Assembly (NCBI GenBank): GCA_016932335.1
Contig: JAFGCZ010000007.1
Coordinates: 18,844-82,843 of the forward strand
DNA: 64,000 nucleotides
Origin: Opitutales bacterium
GTDB lineage: Bacteria; Verrucomicrobiota; Verrucomicrobiia; Opitutales; Oceanipulchritudinaceae
Direction: 5' to 3'
In this document: positions 50,274 through 59,272 of the stretch, piece after piece
Layout: every line of letters begins with the position of its first letter
How positions within the stretch are numbered: the stretch's first letter is position 1
The notes under the pieces: generated by a model
The model's input: only the letters and a program-made list of their open reading frames with translations
Database searches by the model: none
What the model was told of the DNA's origin: nothing
Translations under genes and position numbers: made by a program

Positions 50274-51806
50274 TTATTCAGCATCCCCCTGGTTTTCGTT
50301 ATACTGAGCCAGTGCTTTATTGCTGACTTCTTCGATGAGCAGCCAGGCACCGGCTTCTTTCAAGCTCTTGCTGTAGTCCTTGGTGTAAGCGGCAATTTCG
50401 GCATCCTTGCCGGCCAGCGTTGGCTGTTGCTTGCTCTTCACGTAGACTAAAATTCCGGCATTGCCGCGGAAAGTCATCTCGGAAACATCTCCGGCACTCG
50501 TGTTGTTCAGCACGTCATACAGGGTGTAGAGAATTACCGGCGGCATATCCTTCTGGGTAAAGGCGGGATAATCTTCGGCCTTCATTCCCAGCGATTCAGC
50601 GGCGGTCTTGAACTCCTTGCCGCTCATTACAGCAGCCTGCAGTTCTTCCTGCAACTGGTTGCCTTTTTCAAGGAAGAGACGATGTTTTTCCTGTGCGCTG
50701 TAGCGGGCCAATACGGCATCACGAACAGCTTCAAACGGAGGAATGTTGGCTTCGATCATGCCTTCACGAATGAGCACGGCGGCTCCGTCGGCATAAACAC
50801 CCAAGTCAGAATAGTAACGGGTTTCATCCATTACACTCCAGGCATTGGCAAAAAGGGTAGCCGGCAGCACGGTTCCTGCGGGAGCGGCGCTGGCACTGAA
50901 GGCAGGCACGTTTACGATTTCGCCGCCGAATTCAGCAACCGCCTTGTTAAAGGCTTCGGAGTCCTTCTCAATGTTGCGGCGCCACAGGGCTACGGTAAAG
51001 TCGTCGGCGTGAGCCGTGGCTGCTTCTTTGGCGGCTGCCAGTGCGGCTTCATCTGCTTCAGCACCTACCTCAATGAAGGATGCTGTCTTAAAGAGAACAG
51101 CCTTGGCCTGCATCTTCTGCGGTTCCTGGTAAACTGAGGGAGCGTTGTCGTAGAAGGCTTTCAGGGTGGCTTCGTCTACGGTAATTTCCGGGTTAAAATC
51201 TTCGGCGGAGAAAGCAGCAGTGGAGATCGTCCATTCCGTTTCTGTTTCCAGATACTGCTGCTTGGCTTCATAAGGAAGCACGTAGCCGGCACCCCCCAGC
51301 AGATCCAGCACCTTGTCAATGCGGTAATCATCCTTCAGTGTCTGTACCACCATGTTTTTGCTGTAGCGCGCATTGCGGTCCAGGCTGGCAATAAAAGAGC
51401 TGTAACCGTCGGCATCGAACTTGCCGTTTTCATCCTGAAAAACGGACAGGCTCTTGATGTAGGCTTCCACTTCCTGCTCTCCCGGCTCTTGAATGCCCAA
51501 CTGGCGGGCGGTGGACAGGGCGGCAATGCGGTCGTAACCGTAATTGTTCAGGCGCTGACGGCTCACCTGGCGCTCCGGGTGCAGAATGCTGCTTACCTCG
51601 GCTGTTAACTGTATGTAGTTGACTTCACCGCTGTTCTTCAGATTGAACCCGAAAAAGTCCATCCGGCGATACTGTTGCGGTGTGCCTGAGCCAAAAAAGC
51701 TTTGGTTACCAATGGTCAGCACGAAGGTAACGGTTACAATAATCAGCAGCGCTGAGAACAATACCTTATTGTGCTTTTGCAGAACGGTCTGAATCCACGT
51801 AATCAT
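50274..51806 (-). CDS. SurA-N/PpiD-like membrane-anchored foldase, no clear PPIase domain
   Basis: 510 aa. One N-terminal transmembrane helix (VLFSALLIIVTVTFVLTIGNQSFF) anchors a large periplasmic part, like PpiD. The segment ALSTARQLGIQEPGEQEVEAYIKSLSVFQDENGKFDADGYSSFI matches the SurA_N_3 chaperone domain. The central part (VDEATLKAFYDNAPSVYQEPQKMQAKAVLF) resembles a linker into a parvulin domain, but a complete parvulin PPIase motif is not recognised. It likely assists folding of outer-membrane proteins. Confidence 0.75.
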   Translation of the reverse strand: MITWIQTVLQKHNKVLFSALLIIVTVTFVLTIGNQSFFGSGTPQQYRRMDFFGFNLKNSGEVNYIQLTAEVSSILHPERQVSRQRLNNYGYDRIAALSTARQLGIQEPGEQEVEAYIKSLSVFQDENGKFDADGYSSFIASLDRNARYSKNMVVQTLKDDYRIDKVLDLLGGAGYVLPYEAKQQYLETETEWTISTAAFSAEDFNPEITVDEATLKAFYDNAPSVYQEPQKMQAKAVLFKTASFIEVGAEADEAALAAAKEAATAHADDFTVALWRRNIEKDSEAFNKAVAEFGGEIVNVPAFSASAAPAGTVLPATLFANAWSVMDETRYYSDLGVYADGAAVLIREGMIEANIPPFEAVRDAVLARYSAQEKHRLFLEKGNQLQEELQAAVMSGKEFKTAAESLGMKAEDYPAFTQKDMPPVILYTLYDVLNNTSAGDVSEMTFRGNAGILVYVKSKQQPTLAGKDAEIAAYTKDYSKSLKEAGAWLLIEEVSNKALAQYNENQGDAE

Positions 51807-51882
51807 TGAGTAGAATTAAGGGGGGTTAAATAGCGGAGCAAAACAACAGCAGCCTTGCCTGTCAACAGGCTTCTCGTTTGCT

Positions 51883-53346
51883 TTAGCGATCTTCTTCCGT
51901 TTCTTCCAGCAGTGTTTCCAGACTTTCTTTGGCGGCCCTTTCCGCATTCGGGGCATCGAGCAATTCCCGAAACCGATTAATCAGGGGATCCACCTTGCGC
52001 AGGATTTCTGTTCCCTCGCTGTTTCCGTGTTCTGCGTAAGCTACCATGAGACTGTTTAAGTTCATCTTGCCCAACGGTTTTCCGGGAGCATATGAAAGGT
52101 CGTCGGCATTGTCGCCTTCCCTCACCGGTATGCTCTGTATCAGATGCATGTCTTCCAGTCGGCTCAGCGATTCGTTCAACACGTTGCCCGGAACGCGCAG
52201 TTTGGAGCCTAGGGCAGTCGCCGTAATGGGTGGTTGGCACCGGGCAAAATTGCGGCAGATCAGCAATAAAGTGGAAAGCGTTAAGGTTTCTCTGGTTTTC
52301 AGGCTGATATTGTTCCACATCTGCTGGTGCACCAGGAAATTGGCATTCTGCAGCGCAAACGTAATCTGTCCGCCGAGCAGTATGAATACCCAGAAAAAGT
52401 AAAGCCCGACCATCAATACAGGCACAATGGCCACCGATCCGTAAATACTCTGCGTGCGAATTACGATGTTGATGTAGAGGATCGACGCCAAATTGTTGAT
52501 TACCAGACAAGCCGCCACCAGTAACGCTCCCGTAAAAGCCACCCCGATACGCACTTTCACGTTGGGGAAAAACTGGTAGAACACCGTCAGGAGAATGGCC
52601 AGCATCAGGAACGAAAGCACCGGGCTGCCCACAACAAAAAGATGGGTCAGCGACTCTCCGAAGGGCAGAAAATTAAAGTAGCCGACAATGGTCGTTGCCG
52701 AAAACAACGTAAATGCACCCAATCCCAGCAGGGTTCCCAGGCTCATAAACGTCCAGTAGAGCACAATTCTCAACCACCAGCTGCGGCCCCGGTTGGCTCC
52801 CCAGATTTGGTTGAACGTGGTCTCAATCGACGTAATCAGCTGGATCCCGATAAAAATAATCGTTGCCAAGCCGACGATCCCGGCGATGCCGCCACCGCTC
52901 CGGTTGATAGATCCCGCCATTTTCTGCGCCCCTTCTGTGATCTGGCTGATCAGATCGTCCACCGCATCCGACATGGCTTCCTCTTCTGCGGAGATATCGT
53001 CCGGCGGAGGCGTTCCTTCCACTGCCTGATACTGTTCCAGCGTAGGGGCAATAAACAGAAGCACTCGCTTGATGTATTCCTCCTGATCGTCTTTGAAAAA
53101 GGCTCCGGAGACTAATACCGCAACCACCAGTAAAGGCCCCAGGGCCAGCAGAGAAGAATAACTGAGGGACGCCGCCTTGCTGAACAGATTGTTTTTCACC
53201 ATCCCGTTGTAAGTAATCGAGGCTACGCGCAAAATGGCATACAGATGCCCCTTGAGCGAACGATCCTGCAACAGGTAATGATCCCAGATATCATACGATA
53301 TCAGGCGTATAGACTTACGGTAAAGGCCCCTCAGGTTCGAAATCAC
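51883..53346 (-). CDS. YihY/BrkB family membrane protein
   Basis: 487 aa with about six transmembrane helices. Family landmarks: ITYNGMVKNNLFSKAASLSYSSLLALGPLLVVAVLV, IGIQLITSIETTFNQIWGANRGRSW, a charged insert (PPPDDISAEEEAMSD) between helices 1 and 2 and FFPNVKVRIGVAFTGALLVAACLV. A cytoplasmic C-terminal tail of about 130 residues resembles a winged helix (ITATALGSKLRVPGNVLNESLSRLEDMHLI). BrkB proteins were once misnamed RNase BN and have no established transport substrate. It overlaps the GYF_2 gene by 4 nt. Confidence 0.87.
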   Translation of the reverse strand: MISNLRGLYRKSIRLISYDIWDHYLLQDRSLKGHLYAILRVASITYNGMVKNNLFSKAASLSYSSLLALGPLLVVAVLVSGAFFKDDQEEYIKRVLLFIAPTLEQYQAVEGTPPPDDISAEEEAMSDAVDDLISQITEGAQKMAGSINRSGGGIAGIVGLATIIFIGIQLITSIETTFNQIWGANRGRSWWLRIVLYWTFMSLGTLLGLGAFTLFSATTIVGYFNFLPFGESLTHLFVVGSPVLSFLMLAILLTVFYQFFPNVKVRIGVAFTGALLVAACLVINNLASILYINIVIRTQSIYGSVAIVPVLMVGLYFFWVFILLGGQITFALQNANFLVHQQMWNNISLKTRETLTLSTLLLICRNFARCQPPITATALGSKLRVPGNVLNESLSRLEDMHLIQSIPVREGDNADDLSYAPGKPLGKMNLNSLMVAYAEHGNSEGTEILRKVDPLINRFRELLDAPNAERAAKESLETLLEETEEDR

Positions 53347-54158
53347 TGGTTACTCAAAAAAGTCTGTGCGATGATGGGCCACAAAAGTGCCAGACCACCG
53401 CAGATGGAAAGCGCGGAAGCCAGTAGCACGGCACCCAGTTTCAAGGTCATGGTATTGAGCAGAATTCCCACATGCAGGCAGATCATGGCCACCAGTGTAA
53501 TCATTCCATACAGCGGGCTGAACTCCAGCATGGCAAAGCCTACATAGCCAAAGTAACCTAGGCCTACCAATGCACGCACGCGCACAATCGGGAACAGGGA
53601 GGTGGCATGCAACAGCATGGCCAGGGCCAGCATCAGGTCCACAAATGCCATGATCAGACTGGGGAATTCCAGAATGCTGGCGTAGGTGAATTTGTGCCCT
53701 TTCATCAGGTCAGCAATTTCCGGATAGTGCGGCAAGACAAAGGCTACACTGCTCAGAATGAAAGAAAGTGAAAGGGCCGGCAGCAGGATGCTGGCGGAGG
53801 TTTCCCGCTTGTCGATCTGCTTTTTCAGGTGCTTGGTGTCGGCCGATTTGCCTTCCGCGGCCGCCAGCATGTCCTCAATCTTCAACTCCTGCCCGGGATC
53901 GTCTTCTTCGTTATCAGTTGGACCGTCCAGCAGTGGATCTTCCGGCTTGCGCAGGCTCAGGCTCTTCTTTTGCGGAAATACCTGCAAGTTTAGCTCCATG
54001 TTGGCCTTGATCGAAATCCACACTTCTTTCTCGTGGTCAAAATAAAGTGTCTTGGGGCTGATTTGGCCGGCTTCAGCCAACGACTGTACTTGCTCCAGGG
54101 AATAAGGCCCGATAGCCTTTTCCGATTCGATTTCGCGCAGATAATATTCCTTTGACAT
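53343..54158 (-). CDS. Membrane protein with N-terminal GYF_2 domain
   Basis: 271 aa. The first 50 residues form a GYF_2/DUF4339 domain (YYLREIESEKAIGPYSLEQVQSLAEAGQISPKTLYFDHEKEVWISI), a putative peptide-binding module. An acidic, unstructured linker follows, then about five transmembrane helices (LLPALSLSFILSSVAFVLPH onwards). Function unknown. It is translationally coupled to the downstream brkB-like gene (ATGA overlap), so the two may form a complex. Confidence 0.75.
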   Translation of the reverse strand: MSKEYYLREIESEKAIGPYSLEQVQSLAEAGQISPKTLYFDHEKEVWISIKANMELNLQVFPQKKSLSLRKPEDPLLDGPTDNEEDDPGQELKIEDMLAAAEGKSADTKHLKKQIDKRETSASILLPALSLSFILSSVAFVLPHYPEIADLMKGHKFTYASILEFPSLIMAFVDLMLALAMLLHATSLFPIVRVRALVGLGYFGYVGFAMLEFSPLYGMITLVAMICLHVGILLNTMTLKLGAVLLASALSICGGLALLWPIIAQTFLSNQ

Positions 54159-54207
54159 GGTAAATGATGCTTAAGTGTAATGAATGGGCATTCAGTGGTT
54201 ATGCAAG

Positions 54208-55032
54208 TCAATTCTCCTTGCCCCAGCCGAGCTTTTCGTGCACCAGGCGGAAGTGAGAGTACTTGGGATTTACGATCAGGTTGAAACGCGCTTTTTCCGC
54301 GATACGAATTTCCAGAGGAAAGACCTCCGCCGAGGTGAAGCAGATTCCACCGTCTCCTGAAACAATAAGGTCTTTATCCACATCACAGCATTCGATGTTC
54401 AGCTCTGTGCATTCCGAAAAGATCAGGCTGCGGTTGCTTAGTGTATGAGGGCAAATCGGTGTCATTGCCATCACCGGTGCAGAGGGGTGGATGATCGGAC
54501 CGCCTGCCGAAAGATTGTAGGCAGTCGATCCTGTGGGTGTCGCAAAGATAAGCCCATCCGAATAATATTCATTCACCGGTTTTCCGTTTGCGTTCACCCT
54601 TAGGCGGGTCAACCGGGTTGAGAGTTTCTTAATAACAAAATCATTCAATGCCAGGCGAGATTCGCCGTTGGTGCAACGGCATTCCAGCAGCCTGCGCTCC
54701 GAAACGCAGCAATTTCCGCTCAACACATCCGGCAGCAGTTCTTCGGCCTCGCGGGCCTCCGAAGCCATAAAGCCAAGCTTGCCCAGATTGATGCCCCACA
54801 CAGGGGTTCTGCTCCTTACAGCCGCAGTGACCACCGAGAGTAGGGTCCCGTCTCCGCCAACCACGCAGCACAGATCGCAACCCAAAAGCCTGTCTTCTGC
54901 CAGTGGATACTCTGTGCAAATGTCTACCGTGCAACCTTGCTTAAGGCATTCTTTTTTCAAATGCTCCGCCAGCTCCAACGCTCCGGGCTTGGTCTTGTTG
55001 ACTGCAAAAATGATATGCTTCACTGGGTTCAC
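54208..55032 (-). CDS. nadK: NAD kinase
   Basis: 274 aa. CVVGGDGTLLSVV (the GGDGT catalytic loop), WGINLGKLGFMA, ALNDFVIKK and the second signature YYSDGLIFATPTGSTAYNLSAGGPIIHP, then MTPICPHTLSNRSLI. It phosphorylates NAD to NADP in the cytoplasm. It begins a minus-strand series with the GYF_2 and BrkB genes; 49 nt separate it from the former. Confidence 0.94.
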   Translation of the reverse strand: MNPVKHIIFAVNKTKPGALELAEHLKKECLKQGCTVDICTEYPLAEDRLLGCDLCCVVGGDGTLLSVVTAAVRSRTPVWGINLGKLGFMASEAREAEELLPDVLSGNCCVSERRLLECRCTNGESRLALNDFVIKKLSTRLTRLRVNANGKPVNEYYSDGLIFATPTGSTAYNLSAGGPIIHPSAPVMAMTPICPHTLSNRSLIFSECTELNIECCDVDKDLIVSGDGGICFTSAEVFPLEIRIAEKARFNLIVNPKYSHFRLVHEKLGWGKEN

Positions 55033-55076
55033 GCGTAATTTATGACACTTATTTTACATATCTCTTTGCGCAAAGG

Positions 55077-57008
55077 TCAATGTTTGTCTGCATCCGGCTC
55101 TGCTATCGTTTCGCTTTCCAGTTCTGTTGCTCCGGAAATATGCTGTACATCGGTGGATAACAGGTAGGTAATGGCATCGAAAAGAAGCTTCTGGTCAGGT
55201 GTGGCATCGCCAATGCGTCCGTGGATGGCGGCATCCAGTAGTTTGTTGCCCGACATCTGTTGCACATTCAGGGCAAAGGGCAGAGCGTTGAGCGGATCTT
55301 TTTCCAGCACCAGCAGGAAGGCCAGAGAGGTGGCTCCTTCGCTTTGGTTTACCGCCAGGCTCTTATTCCAGAGCACCAGCGCATCCCCTTGTTTGCCCGA
55401 ATTCCAGAGAATTAACCCCTGTGCGGACATCACCGCGGAGTCTTTGTCCGAAAGTGGATACAGGTAGGTGAGCAGTTTGCTCCAGGGCAGCAGCGGCTCC
55501 TTTTTCAAGGCGTGGAGCATCTGCAGGTTATAAAAACTGATGGTGGCCACCCGGCGCGCATCCATGCGCTCCGGTCGAGGTTCCAGAGCTTTCAGCGACC
55601 ATTCCAGGGCTTCTGCGTCGTTGCCCAGTTTGGCATAGGCATTGGCCACCAGATAAATATCCTGAGCTTCTGTTTTACGGTCTTGGGCTTCCGCCCAGTT
55701 CGGCGCCGAAACAAACCAAGTCAGGCCGATGCCCAGCACCCCCAGGCCGATATTTGTCCAAAGTTTTTCCACTTCCACCAGTAATACGCCACCACTGAAA
55801 ACACAAAGCATGGGCACCAGGGGCAGCCGGAATCGGGCACTGGCATAGTACAAGAGCATTCCACCGGAATAGGCACAGATCATCAAAATCAGCGCAGCAT
55901 GCTTTCGGGAAAACTGTTCTCGGCCCACCGCCAGCCCGCAGACGGCAAATCCCAGAATCAGAGACCAACACAGCACGTTCGGTTTCAACAGAGGACTCAT
56001 GGCCTTGTGGAAACTGTAGGTTTTGTTGTTGTACTGCTCAAAGTTGTTGAACAAATATACCGTCTTTTTGCTCATTAAACGGATGAAATGGGCCGGGTCG
56101 CCTTTGACTTCGTTGCGCCCCTTACGCTTAAAGTAATCGGTAATCTGCTCCACGGAGTAGGGGGGCTTTTTCCCTGTTTCTTCCTCGTATTGCAGTTCCG
56201 ATGCTTTTCGTGCCGGGTTTTCTCCGGGGTTCAGTTGTGTGATAAAGTAATCCTGCTTGTAGTACTTTCCGTTCGATCCGTGTTTATTGGCCGCGTAGAA
56301 ATTAAAATCCCCCTGCCAGGGTAGCACCTTAAAGCTTCCACTGTAGAGATAATTGACCATTCCGTAACTGCCCAGAATCATTAGAGCCCCCAGACACAGC
56401 AGGGAGGCATGCACAACTCCCTTGTGGAAGTGCTCGGCGGTAAAGAGCAGAGCAATGGGCGCTACCACCAGTACCGTAAGAAAATGCGGGCGCGCGCAGA
56501 TGGCCAACCCCAGGAAGATCCCTCCCAGCAAATAATTGTAAGCTTTTTCTTTGGCCATCAGCCGGTCTATCCCCAGTAGACACAGCGTAATTGAGAACGT
56601 CGTGTCCAGCGGATCTGCCATAAAATAGATGCTTACCGGATAGAGTGCATAGAGCAGAGAAGCCAGCACCGCAGCTCCCTCGTTGTCCCAAAGCCGCTTG
56701 GCAATGTTGCCTACCAGAAAAGCAGACAGAGCGTGGCATAGCAATCCGAACAATCCGGCCACGTGAGCCAGCTCGCTTTGGGGTACTCCCGCCACTCGAA
56801 ACCCGGCCAGCACCCCTTGATAGAGCATCGCCCGGTAGAAGGGTTCATTGCTGAATCCTCCATCTACAATTTGTCCGGCCAACACCAGTGTTTCCTCCCC
56901 GTCTAGATGGGGCGACTGTCCAAGGGCCGTGCCCCAATACCAGTCCAGATAGGCAAACCCATAGAACAGAGCTCCGGCAACAACCAGTAAGCGAAGTATT
57001 TTATACAT
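55077..57008 (-). CDS. GT39/ArnT-like membrane glycosyltransferase with C-terminal TPR region
   Basis: 643 aa. The N-terminal half is polytopic. After the first helix comes a periplasmic loop with an acidic PHLDGEETLVLAGQI, the place of the catalytic Asp in GT-C enzymes, then many helices (LLGGIFLGLAICARPHFLTVLVVAPIALLF). The last 200 residues are soluble and TPR-like (VANAYAKLGNDAEALEWSLKALEPRPE). It would use a polyprenyl-phosphate sugar to glycosylate proteins or lipids on the outer face. The polyprenol-sugar synthase-like GT2 gene lies 3 nt upstream, a matched donor-maker and donor-user pair. Confidence 0.78.
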   Translation of the reverse strand: MYKILRLLVVAGALFYGFAYLDWYWGTALGQSPHLDGEETLVLAGQIVDGGFSNEPFYRAMLYQGVLAGFRVAGVPQSELAHVAGLFGLLCHALSAFLVGNIAKRLWDNEGAAVLASLLYALYPVSIYFMADPLDTTFSITLCLLGIDRLMAKEKAYNYLLGGIFLGLAICARPHFLTVLVVAPIALLFTAEHFHKGVVHASLLCLGALMILGSYGMVNYLYSGSFKVLPWQGDFNFYAANKHGSNGKYYKQDYFITQLNPGENPARKASELQYEEETGKKPPYSVEQITDYFKRKGRNEVKGDPAHFIRLMSKKTVYLFNNFEQYNNKTYSFHKAMSPLLKPNVLCWSLILGFAVCGLAVGREQFSRKHAALILMICAYSGGMLLYYASARFRLPLVPMLCVFSGGVLLVEVEKLWTNIGLGVLGIGLTWFVSAPNWAEAQDRKTEAQDIYLVANAYAKLGNDAEALEWSLKALEPRPERMDARRVATISFYNLQMLHALKKEPLLPWSKLLTYLYPLSDKDSAVMSAQGLILWNSGKQGDALVLWNKSLAVNQSEGATSLAFLLVLEKDPLNALPFALNVQQMSGNKLLDAAIHGRIGDATPDQKLLFDAITYLLSTDVQHISGATELESETIAEPDADKH

Positions 57009-57011
57009 GGA

Positions 57012-57701
57012 TCAGCGGCGAAAGAGGTTATACTTGAGGATGGCATAGATGGCACGGACCCCATCCTTCCACGTAATCTTTTTCCCCTCGGCATAGGTTC
57101 TTCCGTAGTAGCTGACACTGCCCTCAAAAATGCAGCAGTTCAACCGGGCTACCTTCGCCGTCAGCTCCGGTTCTATACCGAAACGGTTCTCTTCCAGTTG
57201 GATCTTGTCCAGTATTTCCTTTTTGAAAATCTTATAGCAGCATTCCATGTCTGTTAGATTCAGATTGGTCAGCATGTTGGAGAGCATGGTCAGGAATTGG
57301 TTTCCCAGCATATGCCAGTAGTAGACCACACGGTGCAATTCGCTCCCGATAAAGCGCGAGCCGAAGACGACATCGGCGTGCCCTTCCAGTATGGGTTGAA
57401 TCAGCTTGGGCAACTCTGCCGGATTGTACTCCAAGTCGGCATCTTGAATTGCCACAATATCTCCCGTGGCTTGGGCAAAACCGGTTCTCAACGCAGCACC
57501 CTTGCCCTGGTTGACTTCGTGGTAGAAAACCTTGATCAGAGGGCTATCCAGCTTTTTCAGGATGTCCGGGGTTCCATCCTGCGAGCAGTCGTCCACCAGA
57601 ATAATCTCTTTCAGGGGAATTTGGGCAGCCTGCACGCGTTCGAGCACAGTCATTACGGTGTCTACTTCGTTGTAGACAGGGATAATAACAGAAACATTCA
57701 T
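57012..57701 (-). CDS. GT2 glycosyltransferase, polyprenyl-phosphate sugar synthase-like
   Basis: 229 aa from the ATG at 57701; the track extends into the DUF721 gene. Motifs: [63 protein letters not shown] (DxD), FGSRFIG and [18 protein letters not shown]. This is the DPM1/dolichol-phosphate-mannose synthase-like subgroup without transmembrane helices. It probably loads a sugar onto polyprenyl phosphate for the GT39-like enzyme encoded next. Confidence 0.88.
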   Translation of the reverse strand: MNVSVIIPVYNEVDTVMTVLERVQAAQIPLKEIILVDDCSQDGTPDILKKLDSPLIKVFYHEVNQGKGAALRTGFAQATGDIVAIQDADLEYNPAELPKLIQPILEGHADVVFGSRFIGSELHRVVYYWHMLGNQFLTMLSNMLTNLNLTDMECCYKIFKKEILDKIQLEENRFGIEPELTAKVARLNCCIFEGSVSYYGRTYAEGKKITWKDGVRAIYAILKYNLFRR

Positions 57702-57732
57702 ATCAGAGTGGGGGAGGGTTACAGAGAGAGGA

Positions 57733-58098
57733 TCAACCGGCAATAAAGCGAATCTCCTGGATATGTCCACACCCTTCTAGGGCGCGAATTGCTTCCAGAT
57801 ACCGCTTCTGCTGAAATAAGAGTTCACGTTTTACAATTGGGTTTCCCACCGACACCACGAGCACCCCGTTGTTGTCTATCCTGATCGGACTGCAACGGTG
57901 CGCATTATCCCCTAAAATGTTTTTCCAGTTACTCATCAGTGTTTCCTCCGGGGTCAGTTTCCCTATCTGATACCGTTCGGTCAGCACTTCAATCAGGCTG
58001 TCCAAGGGCACTGAAGCACGGTCTATCGATCTCGAATAGTTCAGAGGCAGGCCCCGGAACTCCGCTATCAGATTTTCTGTGCGACGTGGTAATTTCAT
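57733..58098 (-). CDS. DUF721 (DciA-like) protein
   Basis: 121 aa. The region [71 protein letters not shown] fits DUF721: a KH-like fold with the conserved W in the first helix and the VxVxNPxxxxELxxxxxxL pattern. Some DUF721 proteins (DciA) load the replicative helicase DnaB. Whether this one does is unknown. It precedes the two glycosyltransferase genes on the minus strand. Confidence 0.78.
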   Translation of the reverse strand: MKLPRRTENLIAEFRGLPLNYSRSIDRASVPLDSLIEVLTERYQIGKLTPEETLMSNWKNILGDNAHRCSPIRIDNNGVLVVSVGNPIVKRELLFQQKRYLEAIRALEGCGHIQEIRFIAG

Positions 58099-58246
58099 TT
58101 ATAACCGCCCAGAATAGATTATTTTTGCCTTCTGGCAATCCGTAAGACTGATTCGTCGCTTTCTTTATCCGGAAAATCGCGCTTGCTCCCTTTTCTCAGG
58201 TCTATATAGGGGAGGCAGTTCCACCCTCATTTTCATACCCGTTGTT

Positions 58247-59233
58247 ATGCTGTATTTGCTTATCGTATCCATTGCCTGGGGCTTTTCTTTTGGGCTTTTT
58301 TCAGGTCAGCTGAAAACGCTGGACCCCACTCTGGTGGCTTTTCTACGCCTGTTTTTGGCTGTTCCTTTTTTTGCTCCGTTTTTCCGTCCCAAAGGCATTT
58401 CCTATAAGCACCTGCTCTATTTGGGCTGTATAGGGGGAATTCAATTCGGGGCTATGTATGTCTTCCTCAACCTTTCCTATCAGTTTCTGGAAAGTTGGCA
58501 AATTGCTCTCTTTACGATCTTTACCCCGCTCTACCTCAGTGTCATCGACGGTATTTGGGAGGACCGTTTTCACCCCTTCGGCTTGCTCATGGCCCTGGTC
58601 GCCATCATCGGTGCTGCCGTTATTCACTACGATGAGAAAATCACCGAGTCCATCCTTACCGGTGTGCTCTACATGCAGATGAGTAATGTCTGTTTTGCCT
58701 TTGGCCAAGTGGCCTACCGCCACGTTCGCAGACAGATTCCCAAAGAACACAGCGACTTTTCCCTGCAATGTATCCTCTTCATCGGCGCCTCCATTGTAAC
58801 CGCGGTGGCTACATCCTATCAGGGTACCTGGGGCGATCTGGCAAAGGTCGAATGGGATCAGGTGCTGACCCTCCTTTATATGGGCGTTATTGCCTCCGGG
58901 CTCTGCTTCTTTTTCTGGAACAAGGGCGCCACTATGGTCAGTATCGGAACACTGGCGGTTTTCAACAACCTCAAGATTCCCATTGCCATGCTCATTTCGC
59001 TCACCGTTTTCGGCGAGAGCACCAATTACTATCGCCTTTTCTGTGGCTCCATTATTCTCAGCGTGGCCATGTTCCTTTCTGAGCTTAACGAGCGATACCA
59101 GACCAATACCAAGTTTTCCGACAGGGTGGACGCCTGGGTTCTCGGCCTGCTCGATAATATCCGCATTGCCTACCTCGCCAAAGTAGAGGAAATCAAAGAG
59201 CGCGCAGCAAAAGAGCGGGATCAGGATAACTGA
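58247..59233 (+). CDS. EamA-family (DMT superfamily) transporter
   Basis: 328 aa with about ten transmembrane helices in two EamA repeats: LLIVSIAWGFSFGLFSGQLKTLDPTLVAFLRLFLAVPFFAPFF opens the first and VLYMQMSNVCFAFGQVAYRHV the second. The C-terminal tail of 45 residues is charged and cytoplasmic (KVEEIKERAAKERDQDN). DMT carriers export metabolites or amino acids, and the substrate cannot be read here. Its stop codon is part of the terminator stem of the convergent TonB receptor gene. Confidence 0.87.
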   Translation: MLYLLIVSIAWGFSFGLFSGQLKTLDPTLVAFLRLFLAVPFFAPFFRPKGISYKHLLYLGCIGGIQFGAMYVFLNLSYQFLESWQIALFTIFTPLYLSVIDGIWEDRFHPFGLLMALVAIIGAAVIHYDEKITESILTGVLYMQMSNVCFAFGQVAYRHVRRQIPKEHSDFSLQCILFIGASIVTAVATSYQGTWGDLAKVEWDQVLTLLYMGVIASGLCFFFWNKGATMVSIGTLAVFNNLKIPIAMLISLTVFGESTNYYRLFCGSIILSVAMFLSELNERYQTNTKFSDRVDAWVLGLLDNIRIAYLAKVEEIKERAAKERDQDN

Positions 59234-59242
59234 CCCCGCTCT
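59212..59242 (-). terminator. Terminator of the TonB-receptor gene, overlapping the EamA stop
   Basis: Stem AGAGCGGGGTCAG / CTGATCCCGCTCT (minus strand, one mismatch) with a 5-nt loop and a TTTT tail on the minus strand only. Confidence 0.7.
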
Positions 59243-59272
59243 GCGGTATAAATAAACTTGCGCTTGGGTGCC

